Positions 8,770 through 17,151 of a stretch of DNA of 42,837 bases are shown here, in pieces. Position numbers and translations under genes: made by a program. Location of the stretch: positions 1,526 through 44,362 of the forward strand of contig NZ_LMUY01000089.1 of the NCBI RefSeq assembly GCF_009765685.1, given 5' to 3'. This DNA is from Acidisphaera sp. L21. Lineage in GTDB: Bacteria; Pseudomonadota; Alphaproteobacteria; Acetobacterales; Acetobacteraceae. Each line of letters starts with the position of its first letter. Within the stretch, counting starts at the first letter, position 1. The notes beneath the pieces are model-generated. The model had not been told where the DNA came from. It worked only from the letters and a program-made list of their open reading frames with translations, and did no database searches.

Positions 8770-9645
8770 ATGCGCCCGCTTCTCAAAATACTGTCCGTCA
8801 TCGCTTGCCTGACCGGCATCGACGCGCCTGTTTCCGCGCAACTGTTCGAAAGTGGTCGCTTGCTGGCAACAACCGGCGTGAATCAGTTGGAGGGCGCAGG
8901 CGGCGGAGGCCTGGTGCCGTGGGCGCTGATCACCGGCTATGGCACGCGCGACGCTATCGGCGGCAATGTTCATGGCACTTACGTCTGGCTGCCGAACTTC
9001 ACCCTTGGCAGTGCCGGTGCGGCGATCGGCTTGTATGACCGGGTCGAGTTGTCGTACGCGCACGAAACGTTCGACACCCGGACAACCGGGGGCAAGCTGG
9101 GCCTGGGGAATGGGTATGCCTTCAACGAGGATGTCGTCGGCTTAAAGCTGCGCGTGTTCGGCAACGTCGTCTACGATCAGGATAGCTGGATGCCGCAAGT
9201 CGCGGTTGGCGCGCAGTTCAAATCGACTGATAATCATGCGATACTGCATGCCATCGGAGCCAAATCCTCCAAGGGCGTGGATATGTACCTGGCCGCGACC
9301 AAGCTGTTCCTGGAGGAAAGCCTGCTGCTGGATGCGACGGTGCGGCTGACCAAGGCGAACCAGTTTGGCCTTCTTGGCTTTGGTGGCGACCGCAATGGCG
9401 GTTACAGTTTTGAGTTCGAAGGCTCGGCAGCCTATCTCATCAGCCGGCAAATTGCCATCGGTGCTGAGGTGCGAACCAAGCCCGACAATCTCAGTTTTGC
9501 GAAAGAGGGAACGGCTGTCGACGTGTTCGCGGCATATTTCCTCACCAAAAATCTTTCAACCACGGTCGCCTATGTCGGCCTTGGCGATATTGCCCGGCAG
9601 AAGGGGCAGAACGGCGTTTACGTATCTCTGCAAGCCGGTTTCTAG
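8770..9645 (+). CDS. DUF3034 family outer-membrane beta-barrel protein
   Basis: A 291-residue exported protein. A Sec signal peptide (cleavage about VSA-Q, residue 23) is followed by ESGRLLATTGVNQLEGAGGG, GLVPWALITGYGTRDAIGGN and YDRVELSYAHETFDT, which I recognise as DUF3034. Alternating hydrophobic strands, many aromatic residues and the terminal Phe (VSLQAGF) point to an outer-membrane barrel with the C-terminal BAM signal. The function is not known to me. It is the first gene of a four-gene cluster with a truncated hemoglobin, a cupredoxin and a chemoreceptor. The 84-base leader holds no clear promoter. No strong ribosome-binding site precedes the ATG. Confidence 0.82.
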   Translation: MRPLLKILSVIACLTGIDAPVSAQLFESGRLLATTGVNQLEGAGGGGLVPWALITGYGTRDAIGGNVHGTYVWLPNFTLGSAGAAIGLYDRVELSYAHETFDTRTTGGKLGLGNGYAFNEDVVGLKLRVFGNVVYDQDSWMPQVAVGAQFKSTDNHAILHAIGAKSSKGVDMYLAATKLFLEESLLLDATVRLTKANQFGLLGFGGDRNGGYSFEFEGSAAYLISRQIAIGAEVRTKPDNLSFAKEGTAVDVFAAYFLTKNLSTTVAYVGLGDIARQKGQNGVYVSLQAGF

Positions 9646-9663
9646 GCCAGAAAGGCACATTGG

Positions 9664-10083
9664 ATGGCTCATTGGATCATTGCGTTTCCAGCTATAGCGT
9701 TCTTGCTGGTGGCGGCACCCGAGGCAAAGGCGACCCTCTATGACGATATGGGCGGCAAGGAAGGGATCGATCGCCTGGTCGATAACTCGATCAAATCGTT
9801 TCTCGCAGACCCGCGGATTGGCAAGACCTTCGACGACACCAACATGGTGCGATTTCGTACGATGCTGACGGCACAATTCTGCCACATCGCCGACGGCCCT
9901 TGCAAATATAATGGGCACAGCATGGCAGTCGCGCATCGCGGCCTGGCGCTGCGACAGGTTGATTTCAACGCCCTGGCCGAGGATCTGCAATCCGCAATGG
10001 ACGTGTCTGGCATTCCCTTCCGGACGCAAAACCGGCTGCTTGCCTTGTTGGCCCCCATGCAGCGTGATGTGGTGACGAAATGA
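9664..10083 (+). CDS. Exported group I truncated hemoglobin
   Basis: A 139-residue truncated hemoglobin with a cleavable signal peptide (residues 1-23, AKA-T), so it should act in the periplasm, unlike most of the family. TLYDDMGGKEGIDRLVD is the family start. The proximal heme ligand is His91 in SMAVAHRGL, and GPCKYNG is the EF loop. By eye against Mycobacterium HbN, the B10 Tyr is replaced by Ile43 and the E11 Gln by Leu68, giving a hydrophobic distal pocket. Cys73 and Cys80 could form a periplasmic disulfide. The last codon and stop overlap the next start (ATGA). The ligand (O2, NO or other) is not determinable. Confidence 0.88.
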   Translation: MAHWIIAFPAIAFLLVAAPEAKATLYDDMGGKEGIDRLVDNSIKSFLADPRIGKTFDDTNMVRFRTMLTAQFCHIADGPCKYNGHSMAVAHRGLALRQVDFNALAEDLQSAMDVSGIPFRTQNRLLALLAPMQRDVVTK

Positions 10084-10415
10084 GCCGCCGGCTGGCTTTT
10101 GCGAGCCTGACTCTCACATCACTGGCGCTTGGAGCCCCATGGCTGCACGCTGGTGCTGCCAACCTCGTTACGATAATTCAGTCGCACCGCGCCTTCAGCG
10201 TGACCGACCTACACCTTAAGCGAGGGGACTCTGTGCGATTCACCAATGACGACCTGTTCAATCATCAGGTCTACGTTAAGTCCCCGGCCTTCTCCTTCGA
10301 CAGTGCTGAGCAGGCACCGGGTGAGGCGGTCAGTGTTGCTTTCCCGGTTGCCGGCACCTTCGACGTCCTGTGCGGCATGCACCCACGGATGCATCTGGCC
10401 GTCATTGTAGAATAA
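10080..10415 (+). CDS. Exported cupredoxin (plastocyanin/methylamine-utilization type)
   Basis: A 111-residue small blue-copper-like protein with a signal peptide (cleavage about AGA-A, residue 27). The type 1 copper ligands are visible: His62 in LFNHQVYV, then Cys98, His101 and Met104 in LCGMHPRMHL. VRFTNDDLFNHQVY is the usual strand before the first ligand. It overlaps the hemoglobin gene by 4 bases (ATGA), which implies coupled translation and a shared role, probably single-electron transfer or copper handling in the periplasm. Partner specificity is not visible. Confidence 0.87.
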   Translation: MSRRLAFASLTLTSLALGAPWLHAGAANLVTIIQSHRAFSVTDLHLKRGDSVRFTNDDLFNHQVYVKSPAFSFDSAEQAPGEAVSVAFPVAGTFDVLCGMHPRMHLAVIVE

Positions 10416-10455
10416 TAGCGACGCGTCGGAGACCCCCCCCTTCCGGAAGAGTCTG

Positions 10456-12354
10456 GTGCCGATACGGTTTAAAATACTTTTGGGCTGCCTTGCGCTGACC
10501 CTTATGACGGTGGGTCTGGGATTATACAGCCGGTCGGCTGAACAACAACTCGGTGCGCTAAGCGTTCGGCTGTATGACGATGCGTTTCTGGCGATGAGTT
10601 ATTTACGCTCGGCCCAGAACGACCTACTGCTCGCCGCCGCATTCCAGGACGACAAGGCCGAGGAGCGCCTGCACGACGCCGTAGCCGATATCACGGTGGC
10701 TGAGGACCGGGCCATGTCCCCATCCGGCAAGAAGGCTGCTGCCGGACTGCATAAGTCGCTGGTCGAAATATCAATGCTACACGGCCAGGCGCGCATCGAC
10801 GCTATTGCCGGGGCAGAGGAAGATTTTGACACGGCGGTCGAGATCTATGGCTCCGATGGGTTTCATTTACGCCGGGTCGTGGGTGATGTGCTGGTCGATA
10901 CCGATCGCCACACCTGGATCGCGCTTGGCGTGTCCGTACTGGCCGCGCTGGTCATCACGATCCTGCTGGGCCGCGCCATCCTGCCGCAGGTGCGCCAGGC
11001 GGTTCGGATCGCGCAGGCCATTGCCGGCGGAAACCTAGCCAACACCATGACGCCCCGCGGCCGCAGCGAAACCGCGGATCTTCTGCGGGCGCTGGGCATC
11101 ATGCAGGCCGCCATCTCTGCCAGCTTGGAGGAGAACAAACTGTTGCTGAAGCGACAGGCGGAGGCGCATGCGGCTGAGGATCGCCACCAGGCGCAGATCG
11201 ACGCCTTCGTGCAGCGTTTCGGTCGCAGCATCGCTGGCGTCTTTCGCATTGTCTCCGATTCCTCCGTGGGAATGATGCGCAAAGCCGACGGCTTGCTGAC
11301 CGATGCCGACGCGCTGCTGCACAGCGAGCGGGAAATGAACCAGGAGATCGAGCAGGTCGTTGCCCGGATCGCCGAGGCCAGCACGGCATCCAAGGCATTG
11401 AGTGAGGCCATTGTCGGTATTCGGGAACAGGCGGCCCAGTCCGAGCAGCGGGCGAAAGCCGCGCTGGAGGAGACTCAGGCAGCGAATGTCCAGATGTATA
11501 CGCTGGACAATGTTGCCCACGAGATCGCCATCGTCGCCAGTCTCATCGGATCCGTGGCGAGTGAGACCAAAATGCTGGCCTTGAACGCCACGATCGAGGC
11601 CGCGCGGGCTGGCCCGGCGGGCGCCGGCTTTGCCGTGGTTGCCAACGAAATCCGCCTGTTAGCGCAGCGTAGCGCGCAGGAGGCGAAGATGGTGCAGCGA
11701 CGAATCGCCAGCATCGTGTCGACAACGGCCGCCACGCGCGCCTCGATCACCGCAATCGATCTATCGGCGCAGGACGTTCATCGCCTCAGCGCCTCCATCG
11801 CCGGCGCGGTCGCGCTGCAGGAAGAGGCATCGACCAGCATGTGGTGCAGCATCTGGGAAATTTCGGTCAACGCCACGAATGTCGAGCGCAGCCTGGCCGC
11901 GATTGGCGGTGTCACGCGTAAGGGCGCCGAAAACCTACGGGCGATCGGTGATGCGGCAGGAAGGCTGTCGCATCACGGCACGGATCTGAACGGCGAGGTA
12001 TCTGCCTTTCTCCAATTCGTCAGGACCATCAAGCAGGGCGAGTTCAACAAGGCGCCGGTCTGCTTCGCCGCCCAGATTGAGATCGGGGGGGTCTTGCGGG
12101 TCGGCCAGGTGGTGTTCACCTCGGACGTCACAGCGACCTTCGCCCCCGTTTTCGAAGCCAATGCGGGCACGTCGGCCACTTTGCACCTGGCTGCTGGGCG
12201 GCACAGTCTTGCCGTGCGGATCACTGAGTCGGACAAGGAAGCCGTACAACTGCAACCCTCGCTTGGTGCGGAGGCGCGGCAGGATCTGCGAAACCTTCTG
12301 CTGGAGCTGAACGACGTTGCCGCGGTCGAAACCCCGCAGCTAGCCGCCGCCTAG
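10456..12354 (+). CDS. Methyl-accepting chemotaxis protein with atypical C-terminal domain
   Basis: A 632-residue chemoreceptor. TM1 spans about residues 6-25, a helical periplasmic sensor about 28-150, TM2 about 153-176 (WIALGVSVLAALVITILLG), and HAMP about 177-230. The signalling hairpin tip is clear in ETKMLALNATIEAARAG and GFAVVANEIRLLAQRS. After about residue 525 there is an extra domain of roughly 100 residues (APVCFAAQIEIGGVLRVG onward), rich in beta strands. It resembles a PilZ barrel in layout but lacks the RxxxR and DxSxxG c-di-GMP motifs. The start is GTG with GGAAGAG upstream. It is 40 bases after the cupredoxin gene, probably the same transcript. Its stop shares a CTAG with the convergent gene. 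Confidence 0.88.
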   Translation: MPIRFKILLGCLALTLMTVGLGLYSRSAEQQLGALSVRLYDDAFLAMSYLRSAQNDLLLAAAFQDDKAEERLHDAVADITVAEDRAMSPSGKKAAAGLHKSLVEISMLHGQARIDAIAGAEEDFDTAVEIYGSDGFHLRRVVGDVLVDTDRHTWIALGVSVLAALVITILLGRAILPQVRQAVRIAQAIAGGNLANTMTPRGRSETADLLRALGIMQAAISASLEENKLLLKRQAEAHAAEDRHQAQIDAFVQRFGRSIAGVFRIVSDSSVGMMRKADGLLTDADALLHSEREMNQEIEQVVARIAEASTASKALSEAIVGIREQAAQSEQRAKAALEETQAANVQMYTLDNVAHEIAIVASLIGSVASETKMLALNATIEAARAGPAGAGFAVVANEIRLLAQRSAQEAKMVQRRIASIVSTTAATRASITAIDLSAQDVHRLSASIAGAVALQEEASTSMWCSIWEISVNATNVERSLAAIGGVTRKGAENLRAIGDAAGRLSHHGTDLNGEVSAFLQFVRTIKQGEFNKAPVCFAAQIEIGGVLRVGQVVFTSDVTATFAPVFEANAGTSATLHLAAGRHSLAVRITESDKEAVQLQPSLGAEARQDLRNLLLELNDVAAVETPQLAAA

Positions 12355-13226
12355 GCCACTTTAGCGGTGGACACAGCGAAGGTGCGGGCTAGACCGTCCG
12401 CCAGGGCAATCGGGATTATGCCGAGCTGCCGGTTCATCGGCTCGATGCCCCAGCTTTTGTCCTCCAGAAGTCGCTGCACCTCCGCCCGGCGGATCGTCGG
12501 GATGCCGGGGACAACTCGGGTCAGAGGTGCGGCAAACCGCAGCAGCCCGGCGGATAGTGGCACGATGCGCGGTGGTGGCAACCCGGCGGCTCGTGCCACG
12601 GCCCGAACGAAATCGGCATAGGTCAACCGGTCCCCCCCCGCCAGCACCAGCGTCTCTGGCCGGTGCCAGATTGTGTCGATCGCGGCACGGAGGGAGCGGG
12701 TGACATCTCCTTGATAGATCGGTCGCACGAAAGCCTGACCGCCACCCGGTAAGGGCACGAGGGGCATGCGTGCGAGCAACCGGGCGAGACGTTGCACATT
12801 ATCCTCGCCTTCGGCGCCATAGATCATCGTGGGGTGCAGCATCACCCCAACGCGTGAGGAACCACGAAACGCCGCTTCACCCGCCAGCACACCCAATCCA
12901 TGCGCATCGGGCCAGCGGGTGAACTTGCGGGTGCTGCCCAGGAAGACGAAATGCCCCACATCACTTGGTGCGGCGTCCAAAATATCTGCCGCGTGGCGCG
13001 CGTGGGCGCAAGACACGACGACCTGCGCCTCCTTCAATGCCTTACGAAGAGTGCGCGGGCTGCGCAAATCAGCCAACCTGGGGCTGGCCGGAAGGCCAGT
13101 GGCCTGCCATTTCGCGGCGTTGCGCACGACAGGCACATATTGCACGCCATCCGCCGCCAGCGACCGGCAGAGCGCGACACCGGACCGGCCGGTTGCACCA
13201 ATGATATGAACGTTCATGGGCTTCAT
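12351..13226 (-). CDS. Atypical SDR / NmrA-like NAD(P)-binding protein
   Basis: A protein of about 291 residues with a Rossmann N-terminus, NVHIIGATGRSGVALCRSL (GxxGxxG type). The middle part, with LHPTMIYGAEGEDNVQRLA followed by PLPGGGQAFVRPIYQGDVTR, places it in the atypical SDR group related to the complex I accessory subunit NDUFA9 and other NAD-dependent epimerase/dehydratase-like proteins. The catalytic YxxxK motif of classical SDRs is not evident, so it may bind nucleotide without oxidoreductase activity. The start is uncertain: ATG at 13226, 13229 or 13217 all just precede the nucleotide-binding motif, and none has a strong ribosome-binding site. An ATG at 13280 is also in frame. It is convergent with the chemoreceptor gene. 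Confidence 0.82.
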   Translation of the reverse strand: MKPMNVHIIGATGRSGVALCRSLAADGVQYVPVVRNAAKWQATGLPASPRLADLRSPRTLRKALKEAQVVVSCAHARHAADILDAAPSDVGHFVFLGSTRKFTRWPDAHGLGVLAGEAAFRGSSRVGVMLHPTMIYGAEGEDNVQRLARLLARMPLVPLPGGGQAFVRPIYQGDVTRSLRAAIDTIWHRPETLVLAGGDRLTYADFVRAVARAAGLPPPRIVPLSAGLLRFAAPLTRVVPGIPTIRRAEVQRLLEDKSWGIEPMNRQLGIIPIALADGLARTFAVSTAKVA

Positions 13227-13286
13227 CATAAAGGCCAGATCTAGGGGGAAAACCCTACGGTATTCAAATACCACCGCCATAATCGC

Positions 13287-13315
13287 TTGACTCTATAAGC
13301 CTGTACGTCAATACA
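13287..13315 (+). promoter_or_regulatory. Possible sigma-70 promoter of rplM-rpsI
   Basis: TTGACT (13287-13292), preceded by C to give the alphaproteobacterial CTTGAC box, lies 17 bases before AATACA (13310-13315), a weak -10 element. Transcription would start near 13322 and leave a leader of about 24 bases before the L13 start. The position is right for a ribosomal-protein promoter but the -10 match is poor. Confidence 0.4.
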
Positions 13316-13345
13316 GAGCGCCCAGATGCTAACGGAATTTTGCTG

Positions 13346-13810
13346 ATGAAGACGACCCTTTCGTTGAAGCCTGCGGAGGTCACTAAGAACTGGACGCTCA
13401 TCGATGCGGACGGTCTGGTGCTCGGGCGGCTTGCATCGATCATTGCCCAGCGGCTGCGTGGCAAGCACAAGCCGCAATTTACCCCGCATGTCGATTGCGG
13501 CGACCATATCGTGGTCGTGAATGCCGAGAAGGTTCGCGTGACCGGTAAGAAGGCCGACCAGTCGGTGTTCTACTATCACACCGGCTTTCCTGGTGGGATC
13601 AAAGGCCGTACGGTTCGTGCCCTGTTGACCGGCCGCCACCCCGAGCGTGTTATCGAAAAGGCCGTCGAGCGGATGATCACCCGCGGACCGCTGCAGCGCG
13701 CGCAGATGAAGCATTTGTATGTCTACGCCGGCCCTGACCACAAACAGGAAGGCCAGCAGCCACAGAAGCTGGACGTAGCCGCGCTCAACCGCAAGAACAC
13801 GAGGGTCTGA
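13346..13810 (+). CDS. rplM: 50S ribosomal protein L13
   Basis: A 154-residue large-subunit ribosomal protein that helps nucleate early 50S assembly. The N-terminus [20 protein letters not shown] and the conserved blocks [32 protein letters not shown] and YYHTGFPGG are all present. The ATG at 13346 is chosen because it starts the family N-terminus. A TTG six bases upstream is in frame but unlikely. Its stop and the next ATG share one base (TGATG), so L13 and S9 are translationally coupled in the universal rplM-rpsI order. Confidence 0.98.
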   Translation: MKTTLSLKPAEVTKNWTLIDADGLVLGRLASIIAQRLRGKHKPQFTPHVDCGDHIVVVNAEKVRVTGKKADQSVFYYHTGFPGGIKGRTVRALLTGRHPERVIEKAVERMITRGPLQRAQMKHLYVYAGPDHKQEGQQPQKLDVAALNRKNTRV

Positions 13811-14316
13811 TGTCCGATACAACCGAGACCCGGACGGGCACGCTCGCCGACCTGAAGGACTTCGCCGTCGCTGGCGCAGTGCCAACCTCCGAGGCCGTTG
13901 CCACACTGGTCGAACCGAAGCGCGATGCGCAGGGCCGTTCCTACGCAACGGGTCGCCGCAAGAACGCGATCGCCCGCGTATGGATCAAGCCCGGCAAGGG
14001 TGAGATCAAGGTCAACGGCAAGACTGTGACCACCTATTTCGCACGCCCGGTGCTGCGGATGCTTATCACGCAGCCGTTTCTCATTTCCGACCGCTACAAT
14101 CAGTTCGACGTGTTCTGCACGGTGAACGGTGGCGGCTTGTCCGGACAGGCGGGTGCGCTGCGCCACGGCATCAGCCGCGCGCTGACGTATTATGAGCCAG
14201 GCTTGCGCGGCATCCTGAAGCTTGCCGGCTTCTTGACTCGTGACAGCCGCGTGGTGGAACGCAAGAAGTACGGCAAGGCGAAGGCTCGCCGGTCTTACCA
14301 GTTCTCCAAGCGCTAA
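13810..14316 (+). CDS. rpsI: 30S ribosomal protein S9
   Basis: A 168-residue small-subunit protein whose C-terminal tail reaches the P-site tRNA. The core begins at about residue 45 ([20 protein letters not shown]) and ends in the conserved SYQFSKR with terminal Arg. The N-terminal extension of about 40 residues is acidic and low in conservation, a feature of alphaproteobacterial S9. It is coupled to rplM by a one-base overlap. Confidence 0.98.
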   Translation: MSDTTETRTGTLADLKDFAVAGAVPTSEAVATLVEPKRDAQGRSYATGRRKNAIARVWIKPGKGEIKVNGKTVTTYFARPVLRMLITQPFLISDRYNQFDVFCTVNGGGLSGQAGALRHGISRALTYYEPGLRGILKLAGFLTRDSRVVERKKYGKAKARRSYQFSKR

Positions 14317-14329
14317 TCGACCACAGCGG

Positions 14330-14351
14330 GGTCTGTCCTCATGGGCAGGCC
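14330..14351 (+). terminator. Possible hairpin terminator after rpsI
   Basis: GGTCTGTCC (14330-14338) pairs with GGGCAGGCC (14343-14351) around a four-base loop, giving nine pairs of which two are G-T. There is no T-run directly after it, so it is at best a weak or Rho-assisted terminator or an RNA 3-prime-end stabiliser. The remaining bases to the argC start hold nothing else I recognise. Confidence 0.35.
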
Positions 14352-14455
14352 TCGCCGATTGTCAGACCGATTTTGCTGCCATCAAGACAGCCATTCCGCC
14401 GTATCTCTTGCACCGACTGGGCAACGCCCCCACCATCGGGTTAGGAGGTATGTGC

Positions 14456-15400
14456 ATGACCTACACCGTATTCATCGATGGCGAGGCGGGCACCACTGGA
14501 CTTGGCATCCGTGATCGCCTGCGCGATGTTTCCGGAGTGTCGGTGCGATCCATTGACCCAGCTCGGCGCAAGGATCCGTCAGCGCGCCAGGACATGATGG
14601 CCGCGGTGGATTTGGCAATCTTGTGCCTGCACGACGAGGCCGCATGCGAGTCCGCTGCCCTCGCCACCGCCCTCGGTGCCAAAGCCCCGAAATTGCTGGA
14701 CGCCAGCACGGCTCATCGGATTGACCCCGATTGGGTCTATGGCGTCCCGGAATTGGAAGCCGGGCAAGCGGATCGCATTGCTAGCGCGACGCGGGTGGCC
14801 AACCCTGGCTGCTATCCGACCGGAGCCATTACTCTGCTTAGGCCACTTGTCGCCGCCGGGATCTTGCCAGCCGACTACCCTGTCTGCGTGAACGCCATCA
14901 GCGGCTATTCCGGTGGTGGCCGCACAATGATCGAAGCGCACGAAGAAAGCGGCGGCCCGGCGTTCGAAATGTATGCGTTGGGACTGGAGCACAAGCATGT
15001 TCCGGAACTTCAGCGCTACGCCATGCTGACCCGGCGGCCGATTTTTGTTCCGTCCGTGGGGCATTTCCGCCAGGGTATGCTCGTCTCAGTGCCGCTGCAT
15101 CTCGACACACTGCTGGGCAATCCGTCCGCCCAAGATCTCGCTGAGACGCTGTCTGCTTACTACGCCCATGCCAAATTTATCCGCGTAATTCCAGCAGAGG
15201 TCGGCGGCAAGCTGGAGCCGGAGGTGCTGAACGACACCAATGAGATGGAACTGCATATCTACGCCAATCCAGCCCATGGCCAGGTCGTGCTGGTGGCGCG
15301 GTTGGACAATCTAGGGAAGGGCGCCTCGGGTGCCGCGGTCCAGAACATGCGTCTGATGCTTGGCCTGGATGTCGTGGAGGAGGTCGAGCTTGCCAGCTGA
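14456..15400 (+). CDS. argC: N-acetyl-gamma-glutamyl-phosphate reductase (short type)
   Basis: A 314-residue arginine biosynthesis enzyme that reduces N-acetylglutamyl phosphate with NADPH. The start of the NADP-binding fold reads [18 protein letters not shown]. The catalytic cysteine is Cys119 in [23 protein letters not shown] and HKHVPELQ are further family blocks. At about 310 residues it belongs to the short (type 2) ArgC group. The ATG at 14456 is chosen because AGGAGG (14443-14448) sits 7 bases upstream; an ATG two codons earlier is too close. It overlaps the next gene by 11 bases. An argE-family gene lies 3 kb away on the other strand. Confidence 0.95.
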   Translation: MTYTVFIDGEAGTTGLGIRDRLRDVSGVSVRSIDPARRKDPSARQDMMAAVDLAILCLHDEAACESAALATALGAKAPKLLDASTAHRIDPDWVYGVPELEAGQADRIASATRVANPGCYPTGAITLLRPLVAAGILPADYPVCVNAISGYSGGGRTMIEAHEESGGPAFEMYALGLEHKHVPELQRYAMLTRRPIFVPSVGHFRQGMLVSVPLHLDTLLGNPSAQDLAETLSAYYAHAKFIRVIPAEVGGKLEPEVLNDTNEMELHIYANPAHGQVVLVARLDNLGKGASGAAVQNMRLMLGLDVVEEVELAS

Positions 15401-15929
15401 TGGCCCGCTTTGGGCGTTAGATGGTGTCGCGCCGCAGGTCGCGGATGATGTCTGGGTTGCACCAACCGCGGCGGTAATCGGAAATGTCGTGCTGCGCGCT
15501 GGGGTAGGGATTTGGTGGCATTGTGTGCTGCGGGGTGACACCAACCACATCCATGTCGGCGACGGCACAAACATCCAGGACGGCACCATCGTTCACGTGA
15601 ACGCCGGTAGTTTCCCGACTCTGATTGGGCGTAACGTGACCATCGGCCATGCCTGCATCATTCATGCTTGCACGCTGGAGGACCGTGCCTTCGTCGGCAT
15701 GGGCGCCACCGTGCTGGATGGCGCGACCATCCAGGAGGGCGGTATGCTTGCGGCAGGTGGGTTGCTGACGCCGGGCAAGGTCATCGGGCGGACCGAGTTA
15801 TGGGCTGGCAGCCCGGCACGCTTGGTGCGCGTCATGGCCCCCGCAGAGCGAGCCAAATGGGACCAAACCGCGGTCCATTACACTGAACTTGGACGGCGCT
15901 TTCGCTCGGGATTGACCCCGGTCCGTTGA
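15390..15929 (+). CDS. Gamma-class carbonic anhydrase family protein
   Basis: A 179-residue left-handed beta-helix (hexapeptide repeat) protein of the gamma-CA/PaaY/YrdA group. The three zinc-ligand histidines are in place: His69 (IVHVN), His87 and His92 ([10 protein letters not shown]). The C-terminal segment [13 protein letters not shown] is typical. The start is read as TTG at 15390 because GGAGGAGG (15376-15383) lies six bases upstream inside argC and no ATG or GTG fits, giving an 11-base overlap with argC and coupled translation. Carbonic anhydrase activity in this subgroup is often weak or absent, so the reaction is not assured. Confidence 0.9.
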   Translation: MPADGPLWALDGVAPQVADDVWVAPTAAVIGNVVLRAGVGIWWHCVLRGDTNHIHVGDGTNIQDGTIVHVNAGSFPTLIGRNVTIGHACIIHACTLEDRAFVGMGATVLDGATIQEGGMLAAGGLLTPGKVIGRTELWAGSPARLVRVMAPAERAKWDQTAVHYTELGRRFRSGLTPVR

Positions 15930-15951
15930 GCGCCGCCGCCCAGGAGGCCTC

Positions 15952-16518
15952 ATGCACTTCGCAATGATTCCCGTCTCGCTCGCCGCCTTTGTTGCGGCGT
16001 GCGGGCCATTATCTGCGCCGCCGGACACTGCGAGCTTGCCACCGGGCGTCTTCGGCCCATCGGATCAGGATGTGCCAGCAACACAATACGCCGAAAATGC
16101 CTTCGCCGACGCCGCGCGCACCTACGGCAATCCAATGATCGCGGCTCAGGCTGTTCTGGCGATGGATTATATTGCAGGCCAACTGAACACGAGCCCACGC
16201 TGGGCAAACATTCCCGCCGATACGAAGGTTGAGTTGCTGAACGGCCGTGCAGAGACCCGGGCGGCGGTTGGAATTGCGCCAAATGCACCCTCGCAACTCG
16301 TGATCGACAGTCTGGTTGCCGCTCGAAACGACTTGGCAGTTGGCAACAAGGACGCTGCAATTGCGGCGCTGACCAACTCGGCTTTCCCGGCTGGGGGAGC
16401 CCGAACCATCGAGCTGTTATCTAATCTGCCGTATATCCAATTGGCCAATCTATCGACGCTTCACGCCTCCACCGCGCTCGACAACCAGGAAGTCAAACCA
16501 GACGCGTTTGCCGAATAG
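15952..16518 (+). CDS. Putative lipoprotein of unknown function
   Basis: A 188-residue protein starting MHFAMIPVSLAAFVAACGPL, a lipoprotein signal with the lipobox Cys at residue 17. The mature part is Pro-rich for about 25 residues and then mainly helical, with no family I recognise. The run AARTYGNPMIAAQAVLAMDY could be a helical repeat region. AGGAGG directly upstream of the ATG is a strong ribosome-binding site, and the gene follows the carbonic anhydrase gene by 22 bases, so it may be the last gene of that transcript. It is convergent with DUF2889, with only 7 bases between stops. Confidence 0.72.
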   Translation: MHFAMIPVSLAAFVAACGPLSAPPDTASLPPGVFGPSDQDVPATQYAENAFADAARTYGNPMIAAQAVLAMDYIAGQLNTSPRWANIPADTKVELLNGRAETRAAVGIAPNAPSQLVIDSLVAARNDLAVGNKDAAIAALTNSAFPAGGARTIELLSNLPYIQLANLSTLHASTALDNQEVKPDAFAE

Positions 16519-16525
16519 GACCGGA

Positions 16526-17086
16526 TTACAGCGCAACAGCGCCTCCTACAAACTGGTCTGGCCACTTACGCTCCACCACCGGCCCGTCATCGCGATACGC
16601 GTAGCAGGTGTTCAGCAGCGCTGGTTTTCCCGCGCTGCTGCTGCTCTTACGCCTTGCCAACACGGGATATAGCGTCTGGAACGCCACGGTCGCCATGGGC
16701 TGCAACAGCTCCCGTAGGTGAGTGCAGCCGTGCACCCCGCCGACCCGCTCCGCTGCGGCGCGTAGGAAGCCGCGGCCGATCGTGAGGCCTACCAGGCTCG
16801 AGTAGTTGGGGGCGATCTCCGGGCAGATTCGATATGGACTGTAATCTGTCGCGGCCTCAAATCCGACAATCACCATTTCCTCATCAACAGTCATTCGCAT
16901 CGACATGCCGTGCAATGGTTCGCCAGGATGCACCCATTCTCGGTCGTCGGTAGAAAAGCCCTCGCTTTTCGTGTCCGTCAGTCGCGCTTCAATGTCGAAC
17001 AGCCCGTCATCCCTGCTGTAGCCGGTGAGCTCGATCCGGCGGGTATGGGCGAGTTCCCGTCTAGGTACAGGTGGGCTCAAGGGCAC
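16526..17086 (-). CDS. DUF2889 family protein
   Basis: A 186-residue cytoplasmic protein recognised as DUF2889 from the blocks RRIELTGYSRDDGLFDIEAR, PLHGMSMRMTVDEEMVIVGF and GGVHGCTHLRELLQPMATVAFQ. The paired Cys and His residues (ICPEI, HGCTH, NTCYAY) could bind a metal, but this is a guess. The start is GTG at 17086 with GGAG seven bases upstream. It is the most distal gene of a leftward set with the aspartoacylase-like and argE genes. Function unknown. Confidence 0.85.
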   Translation of the reverse strand: MPLSPPVPRRELAHTRRIELTGYSRDDGLFDIEARLTDTKSEGFSTDDREWVHPGEPLHGMSMRMTVDEEMVIVGFEAATDYSPYRICPEIAPNYSSLVGLTIGRGFLRAAAERVGGVHGCTHLRELLQPMATVAFQTLYPVLARRKSSSSAGKPALLNTCYAYRDDGPVVERKWPDQFVGGAVAL

Positions 17087-17151
17087 AGTGTTTCTCCATC
17101 ATACCGCGGTGCAGCAATATATGGCCGGCCAGGCTGCCGGTGGTAGCCCTC

